From an uncultured Prevotella sp. (GTDB lineage Bacteria > Bacteroidota > Bacteroidia > Bacteroidales > Bacteroidaceae): a DNA stretch of 64,000 nucleotides. The position numbers were made by a program, and so were the translations under genes. The stretch spans positions 1-64,000 of the forward strand of contig CALUGP010000010.1 of assembly GCA_944320195.1 (NCBI GenBank), in the 5' to 3' direction. The notes under the pieces are model-generated. The model did not search any database, was not told the origin of the DNA, and worked only from the letters and a program-made list of their open reading frames with translations. Shown here piece by piece: positions 55,816 to 64,000 of the stretch. Each line of letters opens with the position of its first letter. The first letter of the stretch is position 1.

Positions 55816-56712
55816 CTAACAGAATGTGCGTATATAATTTATGATTTCTTCAACATTGTCGGGGGAAAACCATTTTGTATCTTTGTCACGTTTGAACCAA
55901 GTTAGTTGCTTCCGGCAATATTTGTGTGTGTTGCACTTTATTTTGAATACGGCTTCGTCTAATGTGCATTTCCCGTCTATATAATCGAAAAGTTCTTTGT
56001 ATCCGACTGTATTTAGTGCGTTGAGCTTCCTGTATGGATACAAGTTTTGCACTTCATTGAGCAAGCCGTCGTCCATCATCTGGTCAACACGTCTGTCAAT
56101 GCGTTCGTAAAGCGTTTCACGTTCACGTATAAGGCCTATCTTGACAATTTTGAAAGGACGTTCTTTTTTAATGTTTGTCCTGAAAGAAGTGTATGTTTTA
56201 CCTGTAGACAAGCATATTTCAACGGCATGGATTACACGTTTGGGGTTGTTTTTGTCTACAATTGAATAATATTCAGGGTCAAGATTCTCCAATTCTTTGC
56301 ATAGAGCGTTGAGTCCGTTCTTGTCATATGCTTCTTTTACAGCATAACGAATGTCATCCTTGACTGTCGGGATGTCGTCGATGCCGTTGCACACGGCATC
56401 GACATACATCATGCTTCCGCCAGACATTATTACAATGTCTTTTTCTTGGAATAGTCTTTCAAGAAGCGATATTACATCATTCTCAAACATTGAAGCGTTG
56501 TAGTAGTCCTCTATGCTGAGATTTCCTACAAAATAATGCTTTACCCGCTTTTGCTCGTCTTTCGTGGGTGCGGCGGTGCCAATAGGTATTTCCTTAAACA
56601 TCTGCCTTGAATCAGCATTAACGATTGCAGTGTCAAATAGTTCTGCAACATCAAGGCATAAAGCCGTCTTGCCAACTCCCGTTGATCCCACGATGACTAT
56701 CAGCGTCTTCAT
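55816..56712 (-). CDS. miaA: tRNA dimethylallyltransferase
   Basis: 298 residues. P-loop [15 protein letters not shown] near the N-terminus, [31 protein letters not shown] and the C-terminal [18 protein letters not shown] are MiaA landmarks. It transfers a dimethylallyl group to A37 of UNN-reading tRNAs. It ends the lpx operon, starting 4 bp after lpxA. Bacteroidota genomes often carry two miaA-like genes; whether this is the only copy cannot be seen here. Confidence 0.94.
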   Translation of the reverse strand: MKTLIVIVGSTGVGKTALCLDVAELFDTAIVNADSRQMFKEIPIGTAAPTKDEQKRVKHYFVGNLSIEDYYNASMFENDVISLLERLFQEKDIVIMSGGSMMYVDAVCNGIDDIPTVKDDIRYAVKEAYDKNGLNALCKELENLDPEYYSIVDKNNPKRVIHAVEICLSTGKTYTSFRTNIKKERPFKIVKIGLIRERETLYERIDRRVDQMMDDGLLNEVQNLYPYRKLNALNTVGYKELFDYIDGKCTLDEAVFKIKCNTHKYCRKQLTWFKRDKDTKWFSPDNVEEIINYIRTFC

Positions 56713-56716
56713 GAGT

Positions 56717-57487
56717 TTATCTTATGATGCCTCTTTCTGAGTTCTCGACAAAGTTTATTATATAGTTTATTTCATCATTGTCAGGCAAGTATTTCCGTAT
56801 TTCTTCTATTCCTTCTTTTAAGACACCTTTAGAATAAAGAAGGCGATATGCTTCATGGATGTTGTTTATAAGTTCATTGCTGAATCCTCTGCGGCGCAAC
56901 CCCACAATGTTCAGCCCGCAATATTTTGTCGGTTCCTTGCCTGCAATGATGTATGGTGGAATGTCTTGGCTGAAACGGCATCCGCCTTGAATCATGACGT
57001 ATCCGCCAATGTGGCAGAATTGATGGCAAAGTACTTCAGCGCTTATTATTGCATTGTCGTCTACGGTTACTTCGCCTCCGAATTTAGTGGAATTTCCTAT
57101 AATGCAGCCGCTGCCCACTATGCAATCATGTGCAATGTGTACATTTTCCATCAGCAGGTTGTTAGAGCCAACCTTCGTTGTGCCTTTGGATGCCGTGCCT
57201 CTTGATATGGTGGCGCATTCACGTATGCTGTTGTTGTCCCCAATCTCGCATGTTGTGTCTTCGCCTTTGAACTTTAGGTCTTGTGGCTTTGTGCTGATGC
57301 TCGCTCCTGGGAATATTTCATTTCCGTTGCCTATGCGTGCGCCATAATTTATTGTCACGCTATTTTGAAAAACGTTATTGTCGCCAATAACAGTGTTTTT
57401 GTCAATATAGCAGAAAGGGCCTATGATGTTGTTGTCTCCTAATTTAGCTTCGGGATGTATGTATGCAAGCGGACTTATTTGGTTCAT
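56717..57487 (-). CDS. lpxA: UDP-N-acetylglucosamine O-acyltransferase
   Basis: 256-residue left-handed beta-helix protein performing the first committed acylation of lipid A synthesis. Hexapeptide repeats run from the N-terminus ([20 protein letters not shown]), the catalytic His is in [15 protein letters not shown], and a helical C-terminal domain follows ([20 protein letters not shown]). It lies downstream of lpxC/fabZ, separated by a 124-bp gap containing a strong hairpin. Confidence 0.96.
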   Translation of the reverse strand: MNQISPLAYIHPEAKLGDNNIIGPFCYIDKNTVIGDNNVFQNSVTINYGARIGNGNEIFPGASISTKPQDLKFKGEDTTCEIGDNNSIRECATISRGTASKGTTKVGSNNLLMENVHIAHDCIVGSGCIIGNSTKFGGEVTVDDNAIISAEVLCHQFCHIGGYVMIQGGCRFSQDIPPYIIAGKEPTKYCGLNIVGLRRRGFSNELINNIHEAYRLLYSKGVLKEGIEEIRKYLPDNDEINYIINFVENSERGIIR

Positions 57488-57532
57488 AATTTATCGTAAG
57501 TATTAGAAACATTTGATAACGTATTGCAACAG

Positions 57533-57586
57533 ACAAACATTTGTAAGGACATAAATAGGTTTTATGCATGCCTTACAAATGTTTGT
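57533..57586. terminator. 16-bp perfect hairpin between lpxC/fabZ and lpxA
   Basis: ACAAACATTTGTAAGG (57533-57548) and CCTTACAAATGTTTGT (57571-57586) pair perfectly with a 22-nt loop. It lies inside the operon, 26 bp after the lpxC/fabZ stop, so it may be an attenuator, a processing site, or a terminator with separate lpxA transcription. Confidence 0.6.
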
Positions 57587-57611
57587 TATTCTGTTTTGAG
57601 CATATTTGTTT

Positions 57612-59003
57612 TTATTTGTTTTTCACGATTTGTGCAGTAAACGTGGCTTCAGATACAACCTTGTCTCCTACGAATACATATCCTTTCATTGATGATACTC
57701 CGTGACGTACAGGTGCAAGTAGATCCACTTTGAACAGCAGTGTGTCGCCGGGTACAACTTTCTGTCTGAATTTCACATCGTCTATTTTCATGAAATATGT
57801 GGACCAACGTTCTGGTTCGTCAACGGTGTTGAGTACAAGCAAACCACCGCATTGAGCCATGGCCTCAACTTGAAGTACGCCAGGCATCACCGGCTCTTGT
57901 GGAAAGTGCCCTTGGAAGAACGGCTCGTTGCTCGTCACGTTTTTCACACCGACTATGCTTGTCGGTCCGAGTGCGATGACCTTGTCTACAAGCTGCATGG
58001 GATAACGGTGCGGCAGAAGTTCGCGAATGCGATTGACATCCATGATTGGCGGTTCATTGCAATTGTATATCGGGGCTTGTATCTCATGCTTGCGGATTTC
58101 GCGACGCATCAGACGTGCAAACTTGTTGTTGATCGTATGTCCGGGCTTTGTTGCGATGATACGTCCCTTTATGGGTTTACCGATTAAGGCCATGTCACCG
58201 ATAATGTCAAGCAACTTGTGTCTGGTACACTCGTTTTCCCAAACTAATGGCTTGTGTTGTATGTAACCTAGCTTTGTGGCATCAAGGTGGGGCACATTAA
58301 GAAAATCAGCAAGGGCGTCGAGTCTTTCTTGTGTTGTCTGCTTTTCATATATGACTATGGCATTATCCAAGTCGCCGCCTTTTATAAGGTTTGCGCGAAG
58401 CAAAGGCTCAATGTCTCTTACGAAGACGAATGTACGTGCCGGAGCTATTTCTGTTGCGAAGTCTTCAATGTGCTCTAATGTCGCAAACTGGCTATTTATG
58501 AATTTTGAGTCAAACGAACACATCGCAGTGAGGCTGAACTCATCGTCAGGAAGTATGGTTATGCTTGAGCCAGACTCAGGGTCTTTAACTTCAATCTTGT
58601 GACGTATTATATAGTAGTCCTTTGGCGCGTTCTGTTCTTCTATGCCAATCTCCTGTATCTTGTTGATGTATTGCGCTGCGGATCCGTCCAGGATGGGGAA
58701 TTCTGGTCCGTTGACTTGTATCAGGCAGTTGTCTATACCGAGGGCATATAAGGCGGCGAGCGCGTGCTCGACAGTAGACACTCTAACGTCGCCTTTGCCT
58801 ATCACTGTTCCACGTTGTGTGTCAACCACATTCTCTGCTATTGCGTCGATGATGGGTTGTCCGTCAACGTCAATTCTTTGTATCTTGTATCCTGTGTTTA
58901 CGGCGGCGGGATTGAATGTTATTGTAAGATTCAGTCCTGTATGCAAGCCTTTTCCACATAAGGCGAAGCTGCCTTTCAATGTATTCTGTTTAGACATTTC
59001 CAT
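57612..59003 (-). CDS. lpxC-fabZ: Fused UDP-3-O-acyl-GlcNAc deacetylase / (3R)-hydroxyacyl-ACP dehydratase
   Basis: 463 residues; start at 59003 (MEMSKQN) or 58997. The N-terminal about 305 residues are LpxC, with [24 protein letters not shown] (zinc His), [12 protein letters not shown] and the catalytic His in [10 protein letters not shown]. The C-terminal about 145 residues are FabZ, with [13 protein letters not shown], the catalytic His in [11 protein letters not shown] and Glu in VEAMAQ. The fusion is known in Bacteroidota and joins lipid A deacetylation to fatty-acid elongation. It overlaps the start-side end of lpxD by 8-14 bp. Confidence 0.96.
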   Translation of the reverse strand: MEMSKQNTLKGSFALCGKGLHTGLNLTITFNPAAVNTGYKIQRIDVDGQPIIDAIAENVVDTQRGTVIGKGDVRVSTVEHALAALYALGIDNCLIQVNGPEFPILDGSAAQYINKIQEIGIEEQNAPKDYYIIRHKIEVKDPESGSSITILPDDEFSLTAMCSFDSKFINSQFATLEHIEDFATEIAPARTFVFVRDIEPLLRANLIKGGDLDNAIVIYEKQTTQERLDALADFLNVPHLDATKLGYIQHKPLVWENECTRHKLLDIIGDMALIGKPIKGRIIATKPGHTINNKFARLMRREIRKHEIQAPIYNCNEPPIMDVNRIRELLPHRYPMQLVDKVIALGPTSIVGVKNVTSNEPFFQGHFPQEPVMPGVLQVEAMAQCGGLLVLNTVDEPERWSTYFMKIDDVKFRQKVVPGDTLLFKVDLLAPVRHGVSSMKGYVFVGDKVVSEATFTAQIVKNK

Positions 59004-60039
59004 TATTTAAAGTCTTTTTTAATTCTTCAACCTGTTTCTGTAATTCATTAAGTTGTTTGTAAATCTCCGGTAGTTTGCGTGTAAGAGCAATAGACTTGAA
59101 ATAAGCCTTTGGCTCCATTGGTGGTGTGCCAATAAGTGTTGTGTCGCCCTTGATATTCCCGGGAACGCCAGATTGTGCTCCGAGGAAAGTCTTGTCGCCT
59201 ATATTTATGTGTCCTGATATTCCGACTTGGCCGCCAAACATGCACCATTTGCCGATTTTAGTACTGCCCGCCACGCCGACTTGAGCGGACATCACGGTGT
59301 TTTCACCTACTTCTACGTTGTGCGCAATCTGTACAAGGTTGTCTAATTTGACACCTTTGTGGATTGTCGTTGTTCCCATTGTAGAACGGTCTACACATGT
59401 GTTCGCTCCGATTTCCACATTGTCCTCGATTGTCACGATGCCTATTTGTGGTATTTTGTCGTAGCCTTCGGCATTGGGCGCAAAGCCAAATCCGTCAGCG
59501 CCAATCACCGAACCTGCATGTATCGTAACGTTGTTGCCCAGCTTGCATTCCTTATATATTGTGACATTCGGGTATATAAGGCATTCTTTGCCGAGCCGTG
59601 CTCTGTCTTCAATTACCGCATGTGGGTGTATTTGCGAGTTGTCGCCTATTTCAACGTTGTCGCCTATATACGCGAACGCGCCAATGTAACAATCTTTCCC
59701 GATTTTGGCGCTTTCGGATATGAAAGCCATCGGGCTTATGCCTGTTTTCTTGGGAATGAACGATTGGTAGAGCTGTAATAATTTCGCAACACATTCATAC
59801 GCATTCTTTACCCTTATAAGCGTGGCGTTCACCGGTTGGGTCAGTTCCACGTCTTCGTTTATCAGGATTACGCTTGATTTCGTGTTGTAAATGTAGTGCG
59901 TATATTTGGGGTTTGAAAGAAAGGAAATTGCTCCAGGCACCCCTTCCTCTATTTTTGCGAAGGTGGTAATCTTTGCGTTCTCGTCGCCTTCAATCCTCCC
60001 TTCGATGAAACTTGCTATTTGTTTTGCCGTAAATTCCAT
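58990..60039 (-). CDS. lpxD: UDP-3-O-(3-hydroxyacyl)glucosamine N-acyltransferase
   Basis: 349 residues. The N-terminal uridine-binding domain (about 1-100, with [17 protein letters not shown]) precedes a hexapeptide beta-helix containing the catalytic His in [14 protein letters not shown], and a C-terminal helix ([19 protein letters not shown]) suited to trimerisation. It carries out the third step of lipid A synthesis. First gene of the lpxD-lpxC/fabZ-lpxA-miaA group. A -7 box (TACCTTTG on the minus strand, 60076-60083) and a 14-bp palindrome (60043-60056) lie directly upstream. Confidence 0.96.
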   Translation of the reverse strand: MEFTAKQIASFIEGRIEGDENAKITTFAKIEEGVPGAISFLSNPKYTHYIYNTKSSVILINEDVELTQPVNATLIRVKNAYECVAKLLQLYQSFIPKKTGISPMAFISESAKIGKDCYIGAFAYIGDNVEIGDNSQIHPHAVIEDRARLGKECLIYPNVTIYKECKLGNNVTIHAGSVIGADGFGFAPNAEGYDKIPQIGIVTIEDNVEIGANTCVDRSTMGTTTIHKGVKLDNLVQIAHNVEVGENTVMSAQVGVAGSTKIGKWCMFGGQVGISGHINIGDKTFLGAQSGVPGNIKGDTTLIGTPPMEPKAYFKSIALTRKLPEIYKQLNELQKQVEELKKTLNNGNV

Positions 60040-60042
60040 TAC

Positions 60043-60056
60043 AATGTAATTACATT
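60043..60056. promoter_or_regulatory. 14-bp perfect palindrome next to the lpxD start codon
   Basis: AATGTAATTACATT is its own reverse complement and begins 4 bp upstream of the lpxD ATG, within the expected leader. It could be a repressor site or a weak RNA hairpin near the ribosome-binding region; no direct evidence distinguishes these. Confidence 0.35.
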
Positions 60057-60094
60057 AATATTTGCGCAATTTTTGCAAAGGTAAATATTTTTAT

Positions 60095-61315
60095 TCAAAA
60101 ACGTTGATAACACAAGTAATATTTGCGAATTTTTTTGGAAAGCAAGGCGATGTTCATTACCTCAGACGCTTCAGAGATGTCTTTTAGCGTATTGTCTTTG
60201 AACAAGATGGTGATGTGGTCGTCGTTGACATCATACATGTCTTTCTGGATTGTGTCAACGTTTACGAGATAATGAGTGTCTTCCTTGCTGATTCCAAACT
60301 TGGCAGAGAGCTTTGTCCTCAGATTGTCTACTTTTTCTTCGTCAATCGGGGTGTTTGATATTTCTACTTTGAAGAGGTTGCGGTTAAGCAGGTCTGTAGA
60401 TAAAAGAGACAACACTTTGTCGTCGTCTCCAATCCATACTTTCACCGCACTCCATATGTCGTTGTCGTCGAGTAGTGAATAGTTGTGCCGGGCTTCGTCG
60501 TCATCCTTGAACTTTTCGGCGTCAATGTCGTTGTATAGGAAATATCTGAGGCATGGTGTTGCAAATATTTCTTTCCCTTCATGTGCCAGTTGTTTTGCCC
60601 GCAGCAGGGCGTTGACAAGTACTTTTTCGCTTGAGACTGTGGTTTTGTGCAAATAGACCTGCCAGTACATGAGCCGGCGCGACATGAGGTAGTTCTCAAT
60701 TGAATACAACCCTTTCGAGTTGACAACAAGTTTGTCGTCGGCCACGTCGAGCATCTTTATTATTCGCGCGCTTCCTATGTTGCCTTCCGTCACGCCTGTA
60801 AAAAAGCTGTCACGCCTTAAATAGTCCAGCCGGTCCATGTCCAACTGGCTGCTGATTAGTTGGTGCAGGAATTTTTTAGGGTAATCGTTCCTGAATATTT
60901 TTAGGGCGAGGTTAAGTTCTCCTTTCATCTCGCGGTTGATTTGCTCCATCATCAGCATGGATATCTCTTCATGGCTGATGCCGTTTATCAGTGTGTGTTC
61001 AAGCACATGCGAGAACGGGCCGTGCCCTATGTCGTGCATCAATATGGCTGCTTCTACAGCTTCAGCCTCGCTGTCGAATATGAATATTCCTTTTTGTGTG
61101 AGTGACGTTATTGCTTCACTCATAAGATGGAACGCTCCTATGGAGTGTTGGAAGCGTGTGTGCTGTGCTGACGGATAGACCATGGACGTTAGCCCGAGTT
61201 GTTTTATTCTTGTCAGCCTTTGCATGAGCGGATGCTCAACGATGTTCAACAGTAGACCGTGGGGTATTTTTATGAAACCGAAAATCGGGTCGTTTATAAT
61301 CTTGCTGTCATTCAT
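60095..61315 (-). CDS. HD-domain phosphohydrolase
   Basis: 406 residues. The HD metal site is in MHDIGHGPFSHVLEHTL, preceded by RLTRIKQLGLTSMVYPSAQH and TRFQHSIGAFHLM, the arrangement of the YdhJ/dGTPase-like family related to SAMHD1. The likely reaction is nucleotide hydrolysis, but the substrate is not defined. It shares no operon with lpxD, whose promoter lies in the 55-bp gap. Confidence 0.9.
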   Translation of the reverse strand: MNDSKIINDPIFGFIKIPHGLLLNIVEHPLMQRLTRIKQLGLTSMVYPSAQHTRFQHSIGAFHLMSEAITSLTQKGIFIFDSEAEAVEAAILMHDIGHGPFSHVLEHTLINGISHEEISMLMMEQINREMKGELNLALKIFRNDYPKKFLHQLISSQLDMDRLDYLRRDSFFTGVTEGNIGSARIIKMLDVADDKLVVNSKGLYSIENYLMSRRLMYWQVYLHKTTVSSEKVLVNALLRAKQLAHEGKEIFATPCLRYFLYNDIDAEKFKDDDEARHNYSLLDDNDIWSAVKVWIGDDDKVLSLLSTDLLNRNLFKVEISNTPIDEEKVDNLRTKLSAKFGISKEDTHYLVNVDTIQKDMYDVNDDHITILFKDNTLKDISEASEVMNIALLSKKIRKYYLCYQRF

Positions 61316-61338
61316 ATTTTATAGTACCGTTGTGCATG

Positions 61339-61369
61339 CAAAGATAGTGAATTTTGCATAACGCACAAA
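61339..61369 (-). promoter_or_regulatory. Promoter of the HD-domain gene
   Basis: On the minus strand: -33 TTTG (61366-61369), 19-bp spacer, -7 TATCTTTG (61339-61346), 23 bp before the start codon. Confidence 0.65.
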
Positions 61370-61388
61370 TAAAAAACGCCCAATAAGC

Positions 61389-61575
61389 TCATCGGCGTTG
61401 CCTTTGTTCCAATTCCAGCAGGTACTTTTTAGCTTCCAATCCTCCTCCGTTGCCGGTAAGCGTGTGGTCGCTGCCTATAACGCGATGGCACGGTTCGAAG
61501 CTTGTCTTTGAACGAACCGAGCAGAATCTTTCCGCAAGGAGACGCGTAGTGTTTTGTCAGAATCTTGTTGTTCAT
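61389..61575 (-). pseudogene. Decayed O6-methylguanine-DNA methyltransferase (ogt-like)
   Basis: The ATG at 61575 opens a frame reading MNNKILTKHYASPCGKILLG then SFKDKL, the start of Ogt-type methyltransferases. In another frame, from about 61500 to the TGA at 61389, the sequence reads EPCHRVIGSDHTLTGNGGG and then LEAKKYLLELE, the family's active-site PCHR and C-terminus. The middle of the protein, roughly 100 residues including the DNA-binding helix-turn-helix, is missing. The break lies near 61495-61505, so a large internal deletion and a frame change inactivated the gene. It sits between the HD gene and a Fsr-like transporter. Confidence 0.8.
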
Positions 61576-61596
61576 GCTTGATTTTAAACCTTCTGC

Positions 61597-62820
61597 TTAT
61601 TTCCTTTTACTTGGTCTTACGTCTGGTAAAAACACTGCTATAACGCCCAATAGGGGCAGCCATGTGCTTACTTTGAAGACGAACTCGATGCTTGTCAAGT
61701 CGGCGAGCCATCCGAAGAATGCCGAGCCGATGCCACCTAGGCCGAACATCAGGCCGAAGAATATGCCGGCTATCATTCCGACTTTGTCAGGTTTTAGGTC
61801 TGTGGCGTACACAACTATGGCTGAGAATGCCGAGGCTATGATGAGTCCTGTGAGTATCGACATGGTTATCGTGCCCGCCAGGTTGAGGTAGGGTAGTGCC
61901 AATGTGAAAGGTGCGGCTCCAAGGATGGAGAAAAGTATGACATACTTGCGTCCGTACCGGTCGCCAAGGAAGCCGCCAAGCAGCGTGCCCACGGCGAACG
62001 CGGCGAGATAAGCGAACAGGCAGAACTGCGACGCTTCCACCGACACACCGAACTTGTCGATGAGGAAGAACGTGAAATAGCTCGTCATGCAGGCGTTGAA
62101 GAAATATTTTGAGAATATCATCAGCACGAGTATGCCCAGGGCCATGCGCACTGTCTTGGCAGGCAGCGTGCATGTGGCTGCCGCGCGCTTGCTTTGCGCG
62201 GCCTTGAGCCGTTTCAGCACGAGGCTGTACCAATAGCCTACGCGTGTCAGCAGGAAGGAGGCCAGCATGGCGGCCAGTGCAAACCATGCCACGGCGTGCT
62301 GTCCGTAAGGCATCACAATGAGTGCAGCCAACAGCGGCCCGATGGCGCTGCCGCCGTTTCCGCCAACCTGGAATATCGACTGTGCGAGGCTCTTCCTGCC
62401 TCCTGAGGCTAATTGCGCCACGCGCGACGCCTCGGGGTGGAACACCGACGAGCCACAACCAATAAGCGCGACAGACAGCAGTATGCTGAGAAAACCCGGC
62501 GAGAAGGCCAACGCCAGCAGGCCCAATAGTGTGAAGCACATGCCGAGTGCCAATGAGTATGGTTGCGGATGGCGGTCGGCATAGTTGCCTACGAACGGCT
62601 GGAACACCGACGATGTTAGCTGAAACACCAACGTTATGATGCCTATTTGCGCGAACGTGAATCCGAAGCTGTCTTTCAGCAAAGGGTAAAGAGCCGGTAT
62701 CACTGACTGTATCATGTCGTTCAGCAGATGGCACGCTCCCATCGTGAAGAGTATCGTGTATGCTGTTCCCTCTGTCAAATGCGGATGTCCTTTCAGTTTG
62801 TCAAATACTTTGTTCGTCAT
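61597..62820 (-). CDS. MFS transporter, fosmidomycin-resistance (Fsr) type
   Basis: 407 residues from the ATG at 62820 (MTNKVFDKLKGH); the 15-codon longer frame ends inside a -7 box (TAATTTTG on the minus strand, 62863-62870). Twelve membrane helices are predictable by eye. FTMGACHLLNDMIQSVIPAL in helix 1, YADRHPQPYSLALG between helices 2 and 3 and FHPEASRVAQLASGGRKSLA match the Fsr subgroup. Probably a proton-driven exporter; the substrate is unknown. Confidence 0.9.
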   Translation of the reverse strand: MTNKVFDKLKGHPHLTEGTAYTILFTMGACHLLNDMIQSVIPALYPLLKDSFGFTFAQIGIITLVFQLTSSVFQPFVGNYADRHPQPYSLALGMCFTLLGLLALAFSPGFLSILLSVALIGCGSSVFHPEASRVAQLASGGRKSLAQSIFQVGGNGGSAIGPLLAALIVMPYGQHAVAWFALAAMLASFLLTRVGYWYSLVLKRLKAAQSKRAAATCTLPAKTVRMALGILVLMIFSKYFFNACMTSYFTFFLIDKFGVSVEASQFCLFAYLAAFAVGTLLGGFLGDRYGRKYVILFSILGAAPFTLALPYLNLAGTITMSILTGLIIASAFSAIVVYATDLKPDKVGMIAGIFFGLMFGLGGIGSAFFGWLADLTSIEFVFKVSTWLPLLGVIAVFLPDVRPSKRK

Positions 62821-63152
62821 TTCCTTGTACGGTTTTGCCTGATGCGGCGATGTTCTGATGTGCAAAATTAAGAATTTTCCATAAACCGGTGAATGTGCGG
62901 ATGGTTTTATTAACGTTTTCTGTTATTTGTTTCTGGTGGCAATATGGCACGGTGGGCTTGTCTGGAGCCATGCAATGACACTTGTGCGTTTCATGGCTGC
63001 GCGTTATCGGAGCAATGACATATTGTAACTGTTGTCACCTCTTTCTATGTCGTTTGTCTATTCTGCTTTTGTAGGGCAAAAGTGTTGAAATAGGTCGGCT
63101 TGAGGCTTGTTGATGGTGTTTGCCGGAGTGTTTTGCCTTCGATTACAGGCTT

Positions 63153-63275
63153 AAAGGCCGTCTTTGAGGGTTGAAAAGGCCGTCTTTGGCAACAGTAAAG
63201 GCCGTCATTACTGGTGGTAAAGGCCGTTCAGACACATCGTAATGATGGCCTTTACCGGTGTCAATGATGGTTTTT
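63153..63275. repeat. 22-bp-period array, locus 8 (6 units, orientation switch)
   Basis: Units start at 63153 and 63175 (both exact AAAGGCCGTCTTT), 63197 (AAAGGCCGTCATT), 63219 (AAAGGCCGTTCAG), 63241 (AATGATGGCCTTT) and 63263 (AATGATGGTTTTT). The first four share one orientation and the last two are inverted, so 63196-63209 can pair with 63241-63254 (13 of 14). The longest array in the window. The rest of the 717-bp gap between the Fsr gene and pyrF shows nothing identifiable. Confidence 0.85.
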
Positions 63276-63472
63276 ACACCGTTTTATAGTCGTTTTTGTT
63301 GCACGTTTTGGCTGTTTTCAATGTAATGCGTTGATTCCCAGTGAGTTTTGATTGCACATCGCAGGATGGCGTATTTGTGGGCGAATGATTGTTACTTGGG
63401 AATATCGCCGTTACGGAGCGTCAACAAAATTCAGTTTGTAAGCAAACTCGCAGTATGCCTTTCACAATGAAA

Positions 63473-63510
63473 AACCGCCGGCAAGGCATCGTTAAGCCTT
63501 GCCGGCGGTT
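63473..63510 (-). terminator. Rho-independent terminator of pyrF
   Basis: AACCGCCGGCAAGGC (63473-63487) pairs perfectly with GCCTTGCCGGCGGTT (63496-63510) over an 8-nt loop; on the minus strand a TTTTT run follows. It is 28 bp past the pyrF stop. Confidence 0.92.
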
Positions 63511-63537
63511 GCCGGTGACGTTGTTTCTATTTTATTC

Positions 63538-64000
63538 CTATGCTTGCAGGCGGTCAAGCTCAGCTGCCATTTCGGCTTGCAGCTCTTTGGCTTTTGCGGC
63601 CGCAGCCTGGGCGAAGTCGGTGCCTGAAGAGGCGTAGATGATGCCTCGGCTGCTGTTGACGATGAGTCCGCAGTCCTTGGTCATGCCATATTTGCACACT
63701 TCCTGGAGGCTGCCGCCCTGCGCGCCCACGCCCGGAACAAGCAGGAAGTGGGTGGGGGCTACCATGCGTATGTCCTTGAACATCTCGCCCTGCGTGGCTC
63801 CGACTACGTACATCATGTTCTCGTCAGTGCCCCATGCCTGCGACTTGCGGATGACTTTCTCGAAGAGGTGTTCGCCGTCTTGGTCGGTGGTGAGCTGGAA
63901 GTCATGTGAGCCGGCATTGCTCGTAAGCGCCAGTAAGATCACCCATTTGCCGTCATACTTGAGGAACGGGGTGACGCTGTCTTCGCCCATGTACGGCGCA
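63538..64000 (-). CDS. pyrF: Orotidine 5'-phosphate decarboxylase, C-terminal part (cut by window end)
   Basis: 154 residues are visible and the frame remains open at base 64000, so the N-terminus with the catalytic Lys/Asp cluster lies outside. The visible part has [36 protein letters not shown], the phosphate-binding [12 protein letters not shown] and [13 protein letters not shown], as in type 2 PyrF, which makes UMP. The tail is Ala-rich ([17 protein letters not shown]). Confidence 0.92.
   Translation of the reverse strand, partial: APYMGEDSVTPFLKYDGKWVILLALTSNAGSHDFQLTTDQDGEHLFEKVIRKSQAWGTDENMMYVVGATQGEMFKDIRMVAPTHFLLVPGVGAQGGSLQEVCKYGMTKDCGLIVNSSRGIIYASSGTDFAQAAAAKAKELQAEMAAELDRLQA

Noticed and set aside
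13946-63275. The 22-bp arrays as CRISPR arrays
   Set aside because: The core is only 13 bp and spacers about 9 bp, arrays have 4-6 units with drifting cores, and no cas genes are in the window.

Overview
The window looks like chromosomal DNA of a Bacteroidota species, most likely a Prevotellaceae member (Prevotella sensu lato). Supporting signs are promoters of the Bacteroidota type (TAnnTTTG at -7, TTTG/TTG about 19-20 bp upstream), a fused lpxC-fabZ gene, GH97 and GH51 glycosidases, CarboxypepD_reg/TonB receptors, a SerA with Lys in place of the usual catalytic His, and short intergenic repeat arrays. Species assignment is inference. No phage, insertion sequence, rRNA operon or CRISPR array was seen.

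Layout. 1-3.2 kb: the end of an outer-membrane beta-barrel gene, a C39-peptidase ABC exporter and a 61-codon HlyD-like stub. 3.3-7.6 kb: mltG, glnS and a TPR protein. 7.6-10.3 kb (minus): dedA, then a DUF2520-kdsC-maf operon. 10.4-13.9 kb: a FemAB/GNAT-like protein and a TonB-dependent receptor. 14.1-15.0 kb: a candidate structured RNA and riboflavin synthase. 15.1-21.5 kb: a TolC/MacA/MacB-type efflux operon followed by a LytS/LytTR two-component pair. 21.6-28.3 kb: HAD phosphatase, DbpA-like helicase, serC-serA-DUF1015-yigZ. 28.3-30.3 kb: tRNA-Ser(CGA), a GC-rich gene-free stretch with a second repeat family and a 42-bp perfect AT palindrome, then rsmA. 30.4-34.5 kb: divergent GH97 and GH51 enzymes. 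34.9-38.7 kb: frr, rsgA and a PIF1-like helicase. 38.8-41.2 kb (minus): folK, M64 peptidase, TPR protein. 41.4-46.2 kb: MORN protein, YhcH family, glgB, DUF6057-like protein. 46.3-50.4 kb (minus): DUF389 protein and htpG. 50.7 kb: an orphan ECF sigma factor. 51.2-55.8 kb (minus): a second PIF1-like helicase and PBP1A. 55.8-60.0 kb (minus): lpxD-lpxC/fabZ-lpxA-miaA. 60.1-64 kb (minus): HD phosphohydrolase, a decayed ogt pseudogene, a Fsr-like MFS transporter and the 3' part of pyrF.

Much of the content is envelope and housekeeping biology: lipid A synthesis, KDO-8-P phosphatase, peptidoglycan synthesis and trimming (PBP1A, MltG), efflux, serine synthesis and ribosome maturation or recycling (rsmA, rsgA, frr).

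The most unusual signal lies between the genes. Eight intergenic regions carry arrays built on a strict 22-bp period, with a 13-bp odd palindrome (AAAGRCSGYCTTT) followed by about 9 variable bases. Eight copies of the 13-mer are exact, and six of the eight arrays show four recognisable units (79 bp). A second dispersed family (TTACAGATGACA-like) clusters at 28.6-30.3 kb, and a third shared 17-mer is found near 21.5 and 30.2 kb. I do not know whether these repeats have been described.
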